A stretch of DNA of 64,000 nucleotides from Hysterium pulicare CBS 123377 (Eukaryota > Ascomycota > Dothideomycetes > Hysteriales > Hysteriaceae), in assembly GCA_000467715.1 (NCBI GenBank), contig AJFK01000864.1, positions 43,798-107,797 on the forward strand, read 5' to 3'. Below are positions 1 to 10,735 of this stretch, in pieces (position 1 is the stretch's first letter; the number at the start of each line of letters is the position of its first letter). The translations under genes were made by a program, and so were the position numbers. The notes under the pieces are model-generated. The model made no database searches, had not been told where the DNA came from, and worked only from the letters and a program-made list of their open reading frames with translations.

Positions 1-81
1 GTGTATACTTTTCAACCCTCTAGAACAGAAACTGACGAAGATGATAAAGAAGAGTGGGGTATATTCCTTGTAAACAAAATG

Positions 82-1593
82 TCATATCCTCACCTCCGCC
101 GCCTTCCTCAAACGATTCATAACCGCAGCAGCAATGTCTCCATGCGTATCATCAACGCCCTCCACAAAGATTGCGTCGACATTCCGCTTATCCAGGTCGC
201 GAAGAGCGGAGAAGAGACCGCGAGCTACGCCCTCTGTTTGCGCTCCGAGATCAATGTCCCAGATATTTACTGTAGAAGCATCATTCTTGTCTATCGCGAA
301 GTGCCGAGCATGGGGAACTTGGTGTTGCTGGACCGATTGTAGTAGATTTGCGATTCCTGGTTCCATGCCTGCGCTTTCACTCAGAGAGGTTGTGTCTCCG
401 TTCCGGCTGATGAGTAGAGATGGTTTGGTAGAACCGTTGGTTTGCGGGTGGCCATCGACCGGGCCTACAGGCAAACCTAACGCCAGAGGCCATGCTTTCG
501 TCCTAATGATCCCGATTGATCTTTGCTGTGATGCTTTTTCCAGTACAGCCTCAGCAGTGGGTATCGCCGCCCCGGTCTCGTATAGTATGACCGATGCCTT
601 GGGTGAATAATGCCGATACTTCATTCCTGGGGCCCTGGGTTTTATCCCCTTTTCCGGGCTATCTTTATACCCCACAACAACATCCTCCCACCCATCACAC
701 TGCCTGAGCTGTTCAATCGAAATGCCACCAGGCCGCAGGATCGTCGGCGGATACGAGAGTGCATCCACTACTGTGCTCTCAACCCCAACATCGCATGGTC
801 CTCCGTCGATTATTGTGTGTATTCGCCCGTCAAGGTCGTCCTTTACGTGTTCAGCGGCGGTAGGAGACGGCCTGGTGGAAGCATTCGCGGAGGGACCAGC
901 AAGCGGTACACCCGATAGTTTGAGTAAAGCCAGAGCGAGTAAGCTTCTAGGCATTCGCGCTCCAAAGGTGCTTAAGCCGCATGTCACCTCAGGCGCCAGG
1001 GCCGAGTCCTTCGGGTTTGGTAGGATAAGTGTCAGAGGGCCAGGCCAAAATCTCCGTATCAAGGGCTTATAGATTGCCGGGATGGGATCACTGGAGGCAC
1101 CGCCTTTCAAAAGCTCTCGAAGTTGGCGGAGGGAATGAACGTGTACGATCAGTGGATTGTCAGCCGGTCGCCGCTTGACTTGGAATATGGCTCGTACGGC
1201 CGAGCTTCTCGTAGCATCAGCACCAAGACCATAGACTGTCTCGGTTGGGAAAGCTACTGGTGTATCCGTAGATAGTAGTTCGGCAGCTGCGCGCTGCATA
1301 TGGGCGACATCTTGGCTATTAGCCTGCCACTCAATGTCCCATTCGTCGAGTAGTGACTCGCGTGAATTACTAAGTATTACCTTCCCTAGTTTTGTAGGGT
1401 CTACAGGTAATATATCAGTATCCATGGTGGCAGAAAAATTGATGACTTGACTGTGCTCGTTCGTAATGTTCGTAACTAATGTCAAGGTATGAGTAATAGC
1501 GGCCGGCGACGCCAGAAAGGAACAGGCGCGGTGGTTGTACGACGGTCTTCTGATATATTGGACATTTGTAAGGTGTGTGAGATGTTTGTGCAT
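82..1593 (-). CDS. SUA5: Threonylcarbamoyl-AMP synthase Sua5 (tRNA t6A synthesis)
   Basis: Sua5/YrdC family enzymes make threonylcarbamoyl-AMP from threonine, bicarbonate and ATP, the first step of the t6A modification at position 37 of ANN-decoding tRNAs. The YrdC fold shows in the PTETVYGLG motif, the KRRP..PL substrate-binding segment, SANAS..PSPT and LRPGGIS. About 150 further residues, including the RAPGMKYRHYSP linker, match the Sua5 C-terminal domain, so this is the long Sua5 form and not a stand-alone YrdC. No intron is needed. The first ATG of the frame (1593) gives about 503 aa. A second ATG at 1425, in a stronger-looking context and at the usual family start (MDTDILPVDPTK), gives 447 aa. 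The extra N-terminus is rich in Arg, His, Ser and Thr and poor in acidic residues, so it could be a mitochondrial presequence. Function is secure; the start is not. Confidence 0.93.
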   Translation of the reverse strand: MHKHLTHLTNVQYIRRPSYNHRACSFLASPAAITHTLTLVTNITNEHSQVINFSATMDTDILPVDPTKLGKVILSNSRESLLDEWDIEWQANSQDVAHMQRAAAELLSTDTPVAFPTETVYGLGADATRSSAVRAIFQVKRRPADNPLIVHVHSLRQLRELLKGGASSDPIPAIYKPLIRRFWPGPLTLILPNPKDSALAPEVTCGLSTFGARMPRSLLALALLKLSGVPLAGPSANASTRPSPTAAEHVKDDLDGRIHTIIDGGPCDVGVESTVVDALSYPPTILRPGGISIEQLRQCDGWEDVVVGYKDSPEKGIKPRAPGMKYRHYSPKASVILYETGAAIPTAEAVLEKASQQRSIGIIRTKAWPLALGLPVGPVDGHPQTNGSTKPSLLISRNGDTTSLSESAGMEPGIANLLQSVQQHQVPHARHFAIDKNDASTVNIWDIDLGAQTEGVARGLFSALRDLDKRNVDAIFVEGVDDTHGDIAAAVMNRLRKAAEVRI

Positions 1594-2260
1594 CAGCACA
1601 TTTCTAATGTTTTGCTTTGTTGACTGATTGAATAGGCAAACACTTAGAATGTGAGGTCATCCTCAAAATTTCGATCGTCGGAGTTAAGTTTTGCCGCGTT
1701 CAATATTGCTTTCCCTAATCGGGAATCTATATCTAGGTTGGATGGAAACGTGTATAGCTAACATCCATCATGACAACGCTTCCAGGCGTACTTTTACGTC
1801 TATCTAAGTGCTCATAACAAGAATACCCAGTAGGCTGAGCTTTTTGGCATATTATTCACTACGCATTGGAACCATTGCTAGACTATGCCCACCAAACTTT
1901 TGGTCATTGTATGATTTTCTCACAAGTCCAGGTGGTGTGATTCGTATTTGTTATACAACCTCACGATGAAGTGTTCATTTGATTAGAAGGGGTTATTGAA
2001 ATTGAACCGTGACCTCCATATCTCAGTCATTCCGGATTTAAGATGCACCGTGTTGTATGAAAAGAGGCTTTTAAATACATATGTTAGGATCATACCGGTC
2101 AAGTCGGCATAACCCCTCGAATTATTCCCTCCAAAAGGCGCATTCAACTCGTCTCTTTGCCTCCTCGAAGCCGCCTCTATACCAGGTCTCCTGGGTGGAT
2201 GAGTAAATGTGGCTAGATATCTCTTCTGCCTGCTCCTCACCTGGCTGATCAATGACTACC
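1594..2260. other. Intergenic: SUA5 upstream region and LSM12 3' region
   Basis: I see no convincing gene here. A 90-codon minus-strand frame at 1983-2252 lies just past the LSM12 stop; it has no recognisable family and is most simply LSM12 3' UTR. The rest should hold the SUA5 promoter. Confidence 0.5.
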
Positions 2261-3140
2261 TCATCCGCCCTTTCGTGGAGCTATTGGCGTAGCCACAGGA
2301 GCTCTGTTGCCTCCCTGGGGACCCTTCTTCCTAGCGTAAAAGTTCTCGAGAACCTTCTTGACCTGAGCGAGACTCTGCTGTTTGTCCTTTGGCGCTTGCA
2401 GATCATCAACGGTGTAGGGTTTACTAAGGAGGACAGAATCGTTCACCACGATCGATGTCTCGTGCCATCGGGTCGGAAGACTAGTGGGAAAACGTGTCAA
2501 TTGAGTCTGCAATCTTTATTTCCGACCGGCTGAAGGTCCAACTTACGTCCTAGCAAAGAAATCGAAGATCTCTTGTGCCTCTCTCGTCACCCCTTTGCCC
2601 TTCATGGCATCCTTTTTCTTCATCTCTCTAATGGTCGCTTCCTCTCTTGCTTTCAAGGCATCTAAGTCCACTTTGGATATGCTTGGAAGGGCGCCATCGA
2701 ACCCAGGTGCCGATTCTGGAACGCGCTCGCTCGGCCCTATCAATTCGATAGACAGGATGTGGGCAAAGGGAATGATATGGTATTCGCATGGCTGGCTAGA
2801 GAGACTGGAGCCCGGATTCGGTGGTGAGGGAGTAGTGTTGATGGCTATGGCATTCGTAACATTACATGTTGTAAACAGAGTGCCTTCAAGGATATTGTTG
2901 TGAGGAGCACAGGTGATCTTGATTCTGTGTAGGAAAAGTTAGTATCACGACTTCCAAACCTCAGGCATTGCGTCCGTCTCTTGAGGATGAGGAGGTGAGT
3001 GCAGTTCAAGAGGTCACTTACCGCGCGCCAACCGCCTTATACAAGACGGAATCACCATCGATGGCATCTTTGTTGTTAGGAGCGACCTTCGGAGTCGCAA
3101 TCTTTCCAGCAATAGAGTTCCGCTTGTTGGTTTCCGCCAT
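2261..3140 (-). CDS. LSM12: LSM12-like protein (LSM domain plus anticodon-binding-like AD domain)
   Basis: Spliced from three exons: 3022-3140, 2547-2924 and 2261-2480 (238 aa). Introns have GTAAGT donors; intron 1 has a perfect TACTAAC branch site and ACACAG acceptor, intron 2 ends CACTAG. The N-terminal half (GKIATPKVAP... ARIKITCAPHNNILEGTLF... HIIPFAHILSIELI) matches the divergent LSM fold of LSM12. The C-terminal half (ALKAREEATIREMKKKD, AQEIFDFFARTLPTRWH, IVVNDSVLLSKPYTVDDL, VKKVLENFYARKK) matches the AD domain typical of this family. LSM12 proteins associate with ataxin-2/Pbp1 and ribosomes in other eukaryotes. The human protein is 195 aa, so length fits. Assignment rests on domain order and conserved blocks. 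Confidence 0.85.
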
Positions 3141-3820
3141 GCTCGCGCCCGTGTTTCACTTGTCGTAATCTCTTTAACTCCTCTGCTGCTCACGAATGCT
3201 CGCCGACGAAGCCGAACGCCAGAGAGTCATGCAAGCAAAGAAACCGAAGCAAAGGAGCGACTAGAAAAGGAAGACAAAGAAGTACGCAGAACGAGAAGGG
3301 AGGGCAGGGAGAAAGTGGAGTGGATGAGGCCTCACTTGAGTCCGCTCTGAACCCCGTCTGGTTGTAGTCGGCGATGGTCCACCAAAGTTTGACAGGGATC
3401 ACCTTTTTGCTATGCGGCGCAGAGAAGGTTCCTCACACGCAATTCGAAAGCAGTTTCATGAATTGTTTGAGCAGATTCTTGGAGAGCGATACCAGAGCAA
3501 TTAAGTTTCACAGGAAATTATATCTGTTCACCCACTTCACTTGTTCACATCTGCTCTTGTCTCCTTTTTGCGACTCTTCCATACTAGGCATAGCGCAGCT
3601 ATCAAACCTCGCTCTGCTTCTTGCACCTGGGCATGTTCATCGCAAACTGCCACGCGACTTCAAGCCAAAAATTGAAACCACCAACATCCGATCAATTTCT
3701 CATTCTTTCAATCTTGTTTGAACCTATATATGCATATTTTTCACAAGCAAATATGAACCGTGGACTTATTCGCCTGCCGTCTAATATGATGCCAACCTAC
3801 CTACAAGATTGCAACCATGT
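3141..3820. other. Intergenic: 6PGD 3' region and LSM12 promoter
   Basis: Both flanking genes run on the minus strand. The stretch contains only short frames without family resemblance and some T-rich runs near 3520-3600. I see no RNA gene or repeat. Confidence 0.5.
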
Positions 3821-5838
3821 TTATGCCGTGTATGTGGAAGCGGAAACATTTCCTCCTCTACCGGTCCAGTTGACGTGAATGTCCTTGCCTTCGGGATATT
3901 CTGAGCTCGCATATTCTGGCTTAATTCTGAAAGTGTGCGCGCCGAAGTAATCTCTCTGTGCTTGTAGCAAATTTGCTGGTAAGTCCTTGGCGCGGTAACC
4001 GTCGTAGAAACTTAGAGCAGTGCTGAAGGCTGGTGTGGGAATACCCCAAAGTGCTCCCTTTGATACGACACTGGTATGGTTAGTATGTTAACGATCAAGT
4101 CCTCTAGTATCTACTTACTCTCTCCATCCGGGCTGAGCCTTGTGAATGGCCTTGTTGAAGAAGTCGTCGAACAAAAGGTTTTCAAGATCAGGGTTCGAGC
4201 GGTACCTATCAAACGGTAGGTGAGTACTACCCTTATTGTAGATGGCATCGTTCGCTTACGCTTTGGTAATGTCCTTTAAGAAGACGGAACGAATAATACA
4301 GCCACCACGCCACATCAAAGCAATCTCGGGCTTATTCAGCTTCCATTTATATTCCTTTGCAGCCTATAGTCCTGTTAGTCTTCCTGTCGCCCTTCTCCTT
4401 TCCTAAACGCAGGGACGCTTACATTCTGAATGAGCATGAAGCCTTGAGCATAGGAAATGATCTTGGACGCGTAAAGGGCTTGTTCGAGGTTCTCAAGGAA
4501 CTGTTCTCTGTCGCCGGAGAAACTTGGGGTAGGTCCATCGAGAACTTTGGCGGCGCGTCCTCGTTCAGCCTTGAGAGAGCTGAGACATCGAGCAAAGACG
4601 GATTCGCCAATCAAAGTAACAGGCATGCCAAGATCTAAAGCGTTGATAGCGGTCCACTTTCCGGTACCTTTCTGTCCAGCGGAATCGAGAATCTTCTCAA
4701 CAATCGCGACACTATCTTTCTCGTCGTTCTTGTACATGATGTCACGAGTGATTTCAATGAGAAAGGAGTCAAGGACGCCCTTATTCCATTTGGCGAAAAC
4801 ATCTCCCATTTCCTTGTTCTTCATGCCCAAACCGCGTTTCATGATGTCGTATGCCTAGTGGATCGGTAAGTATTTTCTTTGAACTACAGTTTTTCATGGT
4901 CGTACTTCGCAAATTAGTTGCATGTCACCATATTCAATGCCGTTGTGGACCATCTTGACGTAGTGACCAGCACCTTCATCACCGACCCATTGGCAACATG
5001 GCTCGCCGTCGGATTTGGCAGAGATCGATTGCAGGACGTCCTGTGGCATTATTAGACACTGTTTATCCGAAGAAGCAAGCCGTGCGAACCTTGATGTATG
5101 GCCAGGCTTCCTCGTTTCCACCAGGCATGATGCTAGGGCCATAACGAGCGCCTTCCTCACCACCGGATACGCCAGAACCGACATAACGGATACCCTTCGC
5201 AGCCAAGTACTTTGTTCTACGGTTCGTATCTGGGTAGTGAGAATTGCCTCCGTCGATGATGATGTCACCCTTCTCGACACCTCCCTCGTTGAGGAGGAGC
5301 TCGATAAAGTCATCGACAGGCTTTCCAGCCATGACGAGCATCATCATCCGTCGAGGTTTCTTGAGCTTCTGGACAAACTCTTTGATGGAGTGCGCGCCGA
5401 CGACGGATTTGCCTTTCGCCTCTGTAACATGGTCAACACTATCCCTGCTCGAGGACTTGTACAATCTACCATCGTTCAAGAATCGATCAACTTTGGCGAC
5501 GCTGTTGTAATGGTTAGTTTGCTATTCGAGAAATGTGGGCTGGCGCGACTAACGTTCTGTTGAAGGCGACGACCTTTGGAGTAGTCAGTTAATTGACAAA
5601 CTAAGCCACAAGATGTGAAAAGATATCCTACTGTAAATCCATGATCGGCACTAAGTTGGTCAGCTATGATTATGAGAACTTCCAGAATGGGCAGAGATTG
5701 CTTACGCATTCAGGATCAAGTTCTGACCCATAACCTGTGGAATGTGCATCAGCACCTGCTCCTCGCACCCAGCGCAGATGGTGAAAGAGAACTCACGGCA
5801 AGGCCGATGAGGCCGAAATCTCCAACGGGTTCAGTCAT
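3821..5838 (-). CDS. GND1: 6-phosphogluconate dehydrogenase, decarboxylating
   Basis: Cytosolic pentose-phosphate enzyme converting 6-phosphogluconate and NADP+ to ribulose 5-phosphate, CO2 and NADPH. Ten exons join in frame (5797-5838, 5706-5734, 5632-5650, 5554-5573, 5090-5501, 4906-5040, 4423-4854, 4260-4363, 4119-4205, 3821-4070) to give 509 aa, close to the fungal norm. Visible motifs are the GLIGLAVMGQN dinucleotide loop, [48 protein letters not shown] and the C-terminal substrate loop [15 protein letters not shown]. Nine introns, with three consecutive exons of 29, 19 and 20 nt near the 5' end, make it the most fragmented gene in the window. The exon 5 donor is GTTCGC, a weak but GT-type site. 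No residues expected in the active site are missing. Confidence 0.95.
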
Positions 5839-6692
5839 TGTGTCAATTGATCAGTGGGTGAAGAATTTGGAGGGGGGGAAAAACGGTGGTGGGGGTGGTA
5901 GGCCAAAGTCCAACAGGATGGCCAAAGCAATTGGAAGCGTTGTTCAGAGAAGAGTTGAGGAAGGGAGAGGAAGACGGGGCGCAGTCAAGTAGATAAGTAT
6001 CTCCCAGGCTTTCCGACCGGAAGAGTTTGGAGTTTGATGATGGTAGCGGGTGGGGCGACGAACTGCGTCGATGGATTTATGGAGGGGGCGGCTTGGTGGG
6101 CTGAAGGTCCCGGGCAGCAGTAGACTGGCACTACAAATCGTACATATGATTGAATAATCCACCCTGCCACGGAGATGAATGGCACGCCCGTCGCCGAACA
6201 ATAATAATGAATATACAGCAGTGCCATACTACCGCTTCTGCCTGTCTCCCGCGGAAAATCACGGAAATTACTGACCAGACTCCATTAACACGCCCAAAGC
6301 GCTTTTTCCCGCTGCGCTTTTGGGAGAACCTGCTCACCGTAGAGACAGGTACGTCCTGGATAGTATTTTCCTCACTGCCCCAACCACCAACAGATTGCTC
6401 TCGACGACGGGCCGACAAATCATCCACCAAGCCCCCGTTCGAATCTCTTAGGCTGTGACGGGCTCTTGTTCGATTAGCCAGGCCTGCTGAACGGCTCTTG
6501 GCCACAACCTCCAGTCAGTCAGCGGGACAGTCAGCCTCTCGCATACAAAACATTCACCGGCCTGCATCTTGCGGCATTTTATTTGGCACATCCCTCCTGA
6601 TCACCCTCTTGGCCCCCCGCCGCGCCCAAATCAGTAACCGGCCGCGGATAAGTCATCATACAAACTCTGAACTCTTTGCGCATCAACTCATC
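5839..6692. promoter_or_regulatory. Divergent promoter region between 6PGD and the RRM-protein gene
   Basis: About 850 bp separate the two start codons. Just upstream of the 6PGD ATG (about 5865-5905) the plus strand is a G-rich run, so the 6PGD sense strand is C/T-rich, a common feature of strongly expressed fungal genes. An in-frame extension without stops precedes the RRM gene ATG from about 6498, but it lacks an ATG. No TATA box is clear. Confidence 0.4.
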
Positions 6693-7790
6693 ATGGCCTA
6701 TTCGCAGGGTTCGGCTTCCAAATCCAACACTACGTCTACCACCATCCAGCCTCATCCCTCGTTACCAGCACGCCCGCCACCATCCACACATTCGCCCGCT
6801 CCGATCAAGAACAACAGCACGGCTTCGAGGGGATACGCCAACAATGCTGGATTCGCAGCTTTTGCCCCTCGCTCAGTCGCTCGCCCTCCAGTGTCTGCCG
6901 CGCCAGCACCTTCACCGTCAATGATGACCAGTCAAGCTCCTGGTGTCGCCGGTGGGTATCACACAAGCTTATATCAACCACACTCCTCATATTATGAGCA
7001 GCCAGGCAGAGATGTCTATAATCCTACTCCCCCTCAAATTGTTAACCCATTTGCGGCTCCCGGTCAAGGCGGTCGCGGTTATGGCAACAATGCCGACTAC
7101 GATCCGGAAATGGAGGCTCAGATTGCACAGTGGCAGAGTGCCTATATCGCGAAGGACGACGGCTCCAGTGCGAAGAAAGGTGGTCGAGGAGAAGGTGCTG
7201 CATCTGCCGGCGGTGCAAATGCTATCCCATTAGGTTCGCGTCAGAATGGTACAACGGCTATAGCCTCCGGCGATATCATCGATGCAGATGCTGGTACCAA
7301 TACAGCCGGAGCGGAAGGCAGGAAGAAGCAGAAGACGGTTGTTCGGCAAGGAGGAGGCAAATCATGGCAAGATGATACTCTTCTTGAATGGGATGTTACA
7401 CATCCGCGACTCTTTATAGGCAATTTAGCCGGAGAAGTTACTGACGAGTCTCTCCTCAAAGCTTTCTCAAAATATCCGTCCGTCCAGAAGGCACGCGTTG
7501 TGAGGGATACGAGAACAACTAAGAGCAAAGGTTATGGGTTCGTCAGCTTCAGCAACACGGACGACTTTTTCAATGCCGCGAAAGAGATGAATGGAAAGTA
7601 CATTGGCAGCCACCCGGTGCAGATAAAGCGTGCGACCACTGAGATCAGCGTATCCGCACCACCGGACAACAGGAAGAAACACGGAAAGCATGGCAAAGGA
7701 GGAGGTGGTGGAGGCAACTTCAATGGAGGCGGTGTTCAGAAGCCGCAACAGCAGAAAAAGGACAAATTTGGACTGAAGATTCTTGGTTGA
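6693..7790 (+). CDS. RRM RNA-binding protein, RBM42-like
   Basis: Intronless frame of 365 aa from the ATG at 6693; the open frame continues upstream without an ATG, so this start is preferred. The first 230 residues are low-complexity, rich in Ser, Pro, Gly and Ala. A single RRM lies at about residues 238-320, with RNP2 LFIGNL and RNP1 KGYGFVSF. It is preceded by the segment DDTLLEWDVTHPRLFIGN and followed by a basic Gly-rich tail ending QQKKDKFGLKILG. A single C-terminal RRM after a disordered region, with these flanks, is the arrangement of RBM42 and its fungal relatives, which are nuclear and linked to mRNA processing. The general RRM call is secure; the RBM42 orthology is from recalled family features. 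Confidence 0.85.
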   Translation: MAYSQGSASKSNTTSTTIQPHPSLPARPPPSTHSPAPIKNNSTASRGYANNAGFAAFAPRSVARPPVSAAPAPSPSMMTSQAPGVAGGYHTSLYQPHSSYYEQPGRDVYNPTPPQIVNPFAAPGQGGRGYGNNADYDPEMEAQIAQWQSAYIAKDDGSSAKKGGRGEGAASAGGANAIPLGSRQNGTTAIASGDIIDADAGTNTAGAEGRKKQKTVVRQGGGKSWQDDTLLEWDVTHPRLFIGNLAGEVTDESLLKAFSKYPSVQKARVVRDTRTTKSKGYGFVSFSNTDDFFNAAKEMNGKYIGSHPVQIKRATTEISVSAPPDNRKKHGKHGKGGGGGGNFNGGGVQKPQQQKKDKFGLKILG

Positions 7791-8457
7791 CGATTTCAAC
7801 TAGCTACTTCTAACAATTTTATCGCTGAAAGCCCTTCGGAATCCATCGCATTTGGATAAGTGGCCCCTGGTAGCATGGCAGGCAGGCGGATATCCTTCAG
7901 CCACTTGGCGAGAAGCCTGAAACTCGAAACAATTATCTACAGGTGGGTCTTCCTTCATACGCACCTTGTGTCGTCACCCCTGATTGTTATGGACTTGGCG
8001 TTAAATCGGATAGAGTATAGCAGTTGTCACAGTCTCCCTGGAAATGGTGGAACCATCTCGTATCTAGGAGACTCTGGATGGGTTCTGCATACCTGTACTG
8101 TGTAGAGAGAATGGAGAATGGAAAACTCAATTGCACTTGGCGGTGCTGTTGCTTTGCAATAACATGTCTTTGCATATGTAGCGCAATGTGGACCAATCCT
8201 TCCACTATTAAGGCATACCCTTCGGTAACAATTTATATTATCCCATAACGCAAGGTGGATGGCAAGTGATTCCAGACCAGGGGCTCGTTTCCAGTGTTAC
8301 TGTCATAGAGTACATAATCACGTGACTGTTACTTGGCGCAGATCTCCCAAACGCGAACCCCAAATTCATTCACCATCTGACCCTGTTGCGCCCGCCTACC
8401 AATCATCCAACATAACATTCGAACTGCGGCACTGCTGTCGCAAACACCGCTACCGCC
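7791..8457. other. Intergenic: RRM-gene 3' region and SSR4 promoter
   Basis: No gene is supported here. A palindromic TCACGTGA lies at about 8318-8325, some 130 bp before the SSR4 ATG, and a CCAAT pentamer occurs near 8398. Confidence 0.5.
8318..8325. promoter_or_regulatory. TCACGTGA palindrome (Cbf1/bHLH-type E-box) upstream of SSR4
   Basis: Eight-base palindrome about 133 bp before the SSR4 start codon. CACGTG cores are bound by fungal bHLH factors such as Cbf1. Binding here is inferred from the motif only. Confidence 0.3.
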
Positions 8458-10735
8458 ATGAATCCAAATCACATGGATGCGCGAATGCCCCAAGATCCTA
8501 GCGCTCGTGTTCCTCCGGTTGTTGTGAGTATCGCCGTCTGTAGGCTCACACTGGTTCCTTGAATACTAATTGAACAGCTACCGCATGTACACTTGGTGTC
8601 TTCTTATAGGTTTCCGATGCTTGCACACCTACGACCCGAACAAGCCCTAGATTACCTCCTCAACGCCCCCAAAATTGTCAACGACGCCTCTCCTGTTGCA
8701 TGGACTTATTTCCAAGCTCCGCCTCCTGATGGCACGGTTCTCTTGACCTGGCAGCCTCCTCTTCTGCAATCAAGATTTGCTAGCGATGGATACGTTTGGT
8801 TAGATGCAGAGAGTCAATTTCACTTTGATGCCCGGGGCTACGTAGGTGAATCTGACCATACTGGAGGATGCCCGTTGACGCAGAGCACAGACGCTTGAAA
8901 TCCTCATTCAACGTAGTGGCTTCCGCTACGGCTTCGAGCAATTTACGATCCACTCCCGTCACCGTTACCGCGTAGTCAAAACTCCCCACGGAGGCATGCA
9001 TGATCCGTCTCTTTGGATAGTTCATTACACACAAGCGGAACCCACAGATAGACTACCCACGACCCAGCTTCAAGTACCCCCAGATATCCAAAGACAAGTA
9101 CAGGAGCGCAACTATCTTGAGAAGCAGGGGCAGTTACTTCGAAAGGAATTTATGCTCCGAGATCGAAACAACTGGCCTGAGGTCAAGTTCTCCACTGGAC
9201 CTATGCCTGGAATTCAAGGTCAAGGTCGTCAATTCTTCAATCCAATGCAACAAATGGGCGCTATGGGTCGGCAGGCTCAGTACTATCAACAACCCCCCGT
9301 GCCAACTGTTGGAGGCCCGCCTCCCCCGAAGAGATTACGTCAAGTGCCACCTTCCCAGCAACCCGGAGGACCCAATATCCCAGGTATGCCACCAGCAGCA
9401 GTTGTCGCGGATTCGACCATAGATGATGAGGAAAACACTACGTTGGGAGATCTACTTGACCATCTCACTCCGCGAGAAATAAGCGTCATGAGATATACAC
9501 AACATCATGAATGGATGGAGGAGATATATTCTTCGCCTTATGCTGCAAGCCAAATCATACCAGTCGATCTTGGACTGGGCCTAATGGGCGAGCTAGCTCC
9601 CCTCACAGATGGTCTCCTTGACGCGCCCAGTGCTGAACTGGTCAAAACTGCTCCTAAGGATTACCATAGACTCGATCCCGAGCAGCTTAAAGAGTTCGAG
9701 AAGCGAGTCGCTGATTACACAGCAAAGGAACAAGCCGAATTGGAAAAAATGAAGCTTGCTCATAACAAGAAGCTGGCTGATTTGAAACGAAGTAGAACAT
9801 ACATCAAAGCGGAGCGACAATTGAGGGATATGGCGAGGAACCCCGCCCCACGAGACCTTGATGGCACTAATGACAGAGATGATGCAAAAAATGCTTCGCC
9901 AACCTCCGAGAACCCGGTAGATGGTGTCGTACATGAGCTAGAGAGGTCACTCGGTGTAAATTTTGATACCAAGAAAAACGTTGTTTGTGTTGAGAAAGGA
10001 GGATACATTGCAGAACAGGTTCAGCCGCCGGCTGATCCACCTCAGCGAGTGAATGGTGATGGAACTGGCTTATCAAATTCATATGCTGAAAATGGAGGTC
10101 TCAACGGACTCTTAGACGAGGGAGCAATGGATGCGGACAACACGGCTGCTGGCTTACTGGATCAATATGGATCAGGGTCTCTAACTACCACGCCAGCGGC
10201 CAATCTCTCGGTACCTCAGATATCTCAGCCCCCGAGTCAGAGCCAATCGGCTGTTGCCACTCCTAGCGTGGCAGCTGTCGATGCCACGCAGCATGCTTCG
10301 TACGAAGAGCAGGGCAATCTTGAGGCACCAAGTGACGGTCAGGACCTCGTGGACCTTGATGTAGAAATGTCTGATATGGCTGACGTTGAGGACAAGGGTG
10401 CTGAAGGCGAGTGGGTTATGGTAGATGAGAATCGAAATAGTGGTGGTGAAGGGAACACCAGTGATGACCAGCAACCACCTTCTGGAGGAGACATCCAACT
10501 CGAATCAACTGAAGATAACCTCCCACCTTCAAGTGGCGTCGATCCGGAGGCATCAATGTTTGACGCGGCAGAATTTGCCAGTTTCGACAACCTAGATACC
10601 GCGGGAGATGCCCTCGCAGACTACACTAATGATGGAGATGACCTAGGCCTAGATCTAGATAATTCGGCATTCGGTGACGCTTTTCACGGCACCGAGACAC
10701 ATCATGGTGAAACAGGGGATGGAGATAATGCCTGA
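8458..10735 (+). CDS. SSR4: SWI/SNF and RSC complex subunit Ssr4 (DUF1750)
   Basis: Three exons (8458-8523, 8578-8841, 8891-10735) give 724 aa; introns are 54 and 49 nt. The N-terminal 250 residues carry the fungal DUF1750 block: FPMLAHLRPEQALDYLLNAP, PVAWTYFQAPPPDGTVLLTW, FASDGYVWLDAE, RSGFRYGFEQFTIHSRHRYR and DPSLWIVHYT. A second block around GDLLDHLTPREISVMRYTQH is also typical. This family includes fission yeast Ssr4, a subunit of the SWI/SNF and RSC remodelers, so a nuclear chromatin role is expected. The middle holds a short coiled coil (about EQLKEFEKRVADYTAKEQAE) and the last 250 residues are acidic and disordered. I first considered SAGA Spt20, but the conserved blocks do not fit. 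Splicing is supported by frame continuity through GY/TLEILIQRSGF. Confidence 0.82.

Noticed and set aside
1983-2252. 89-codon minus-strand frame after the LSM12 stop
   Set aside because: No family resemblance and position fits a 3' UTR.
8458-10735. Assignment of the SSR4 gene as SAGA subunit Spt20
   Set aside because: The conserved blocks (EQALDYLL, DGTVLLTWQPP, FASDGYVW, DPSLWIVHYT) fit DUF1750/Ssr4 and lack the Spt20 signature region.
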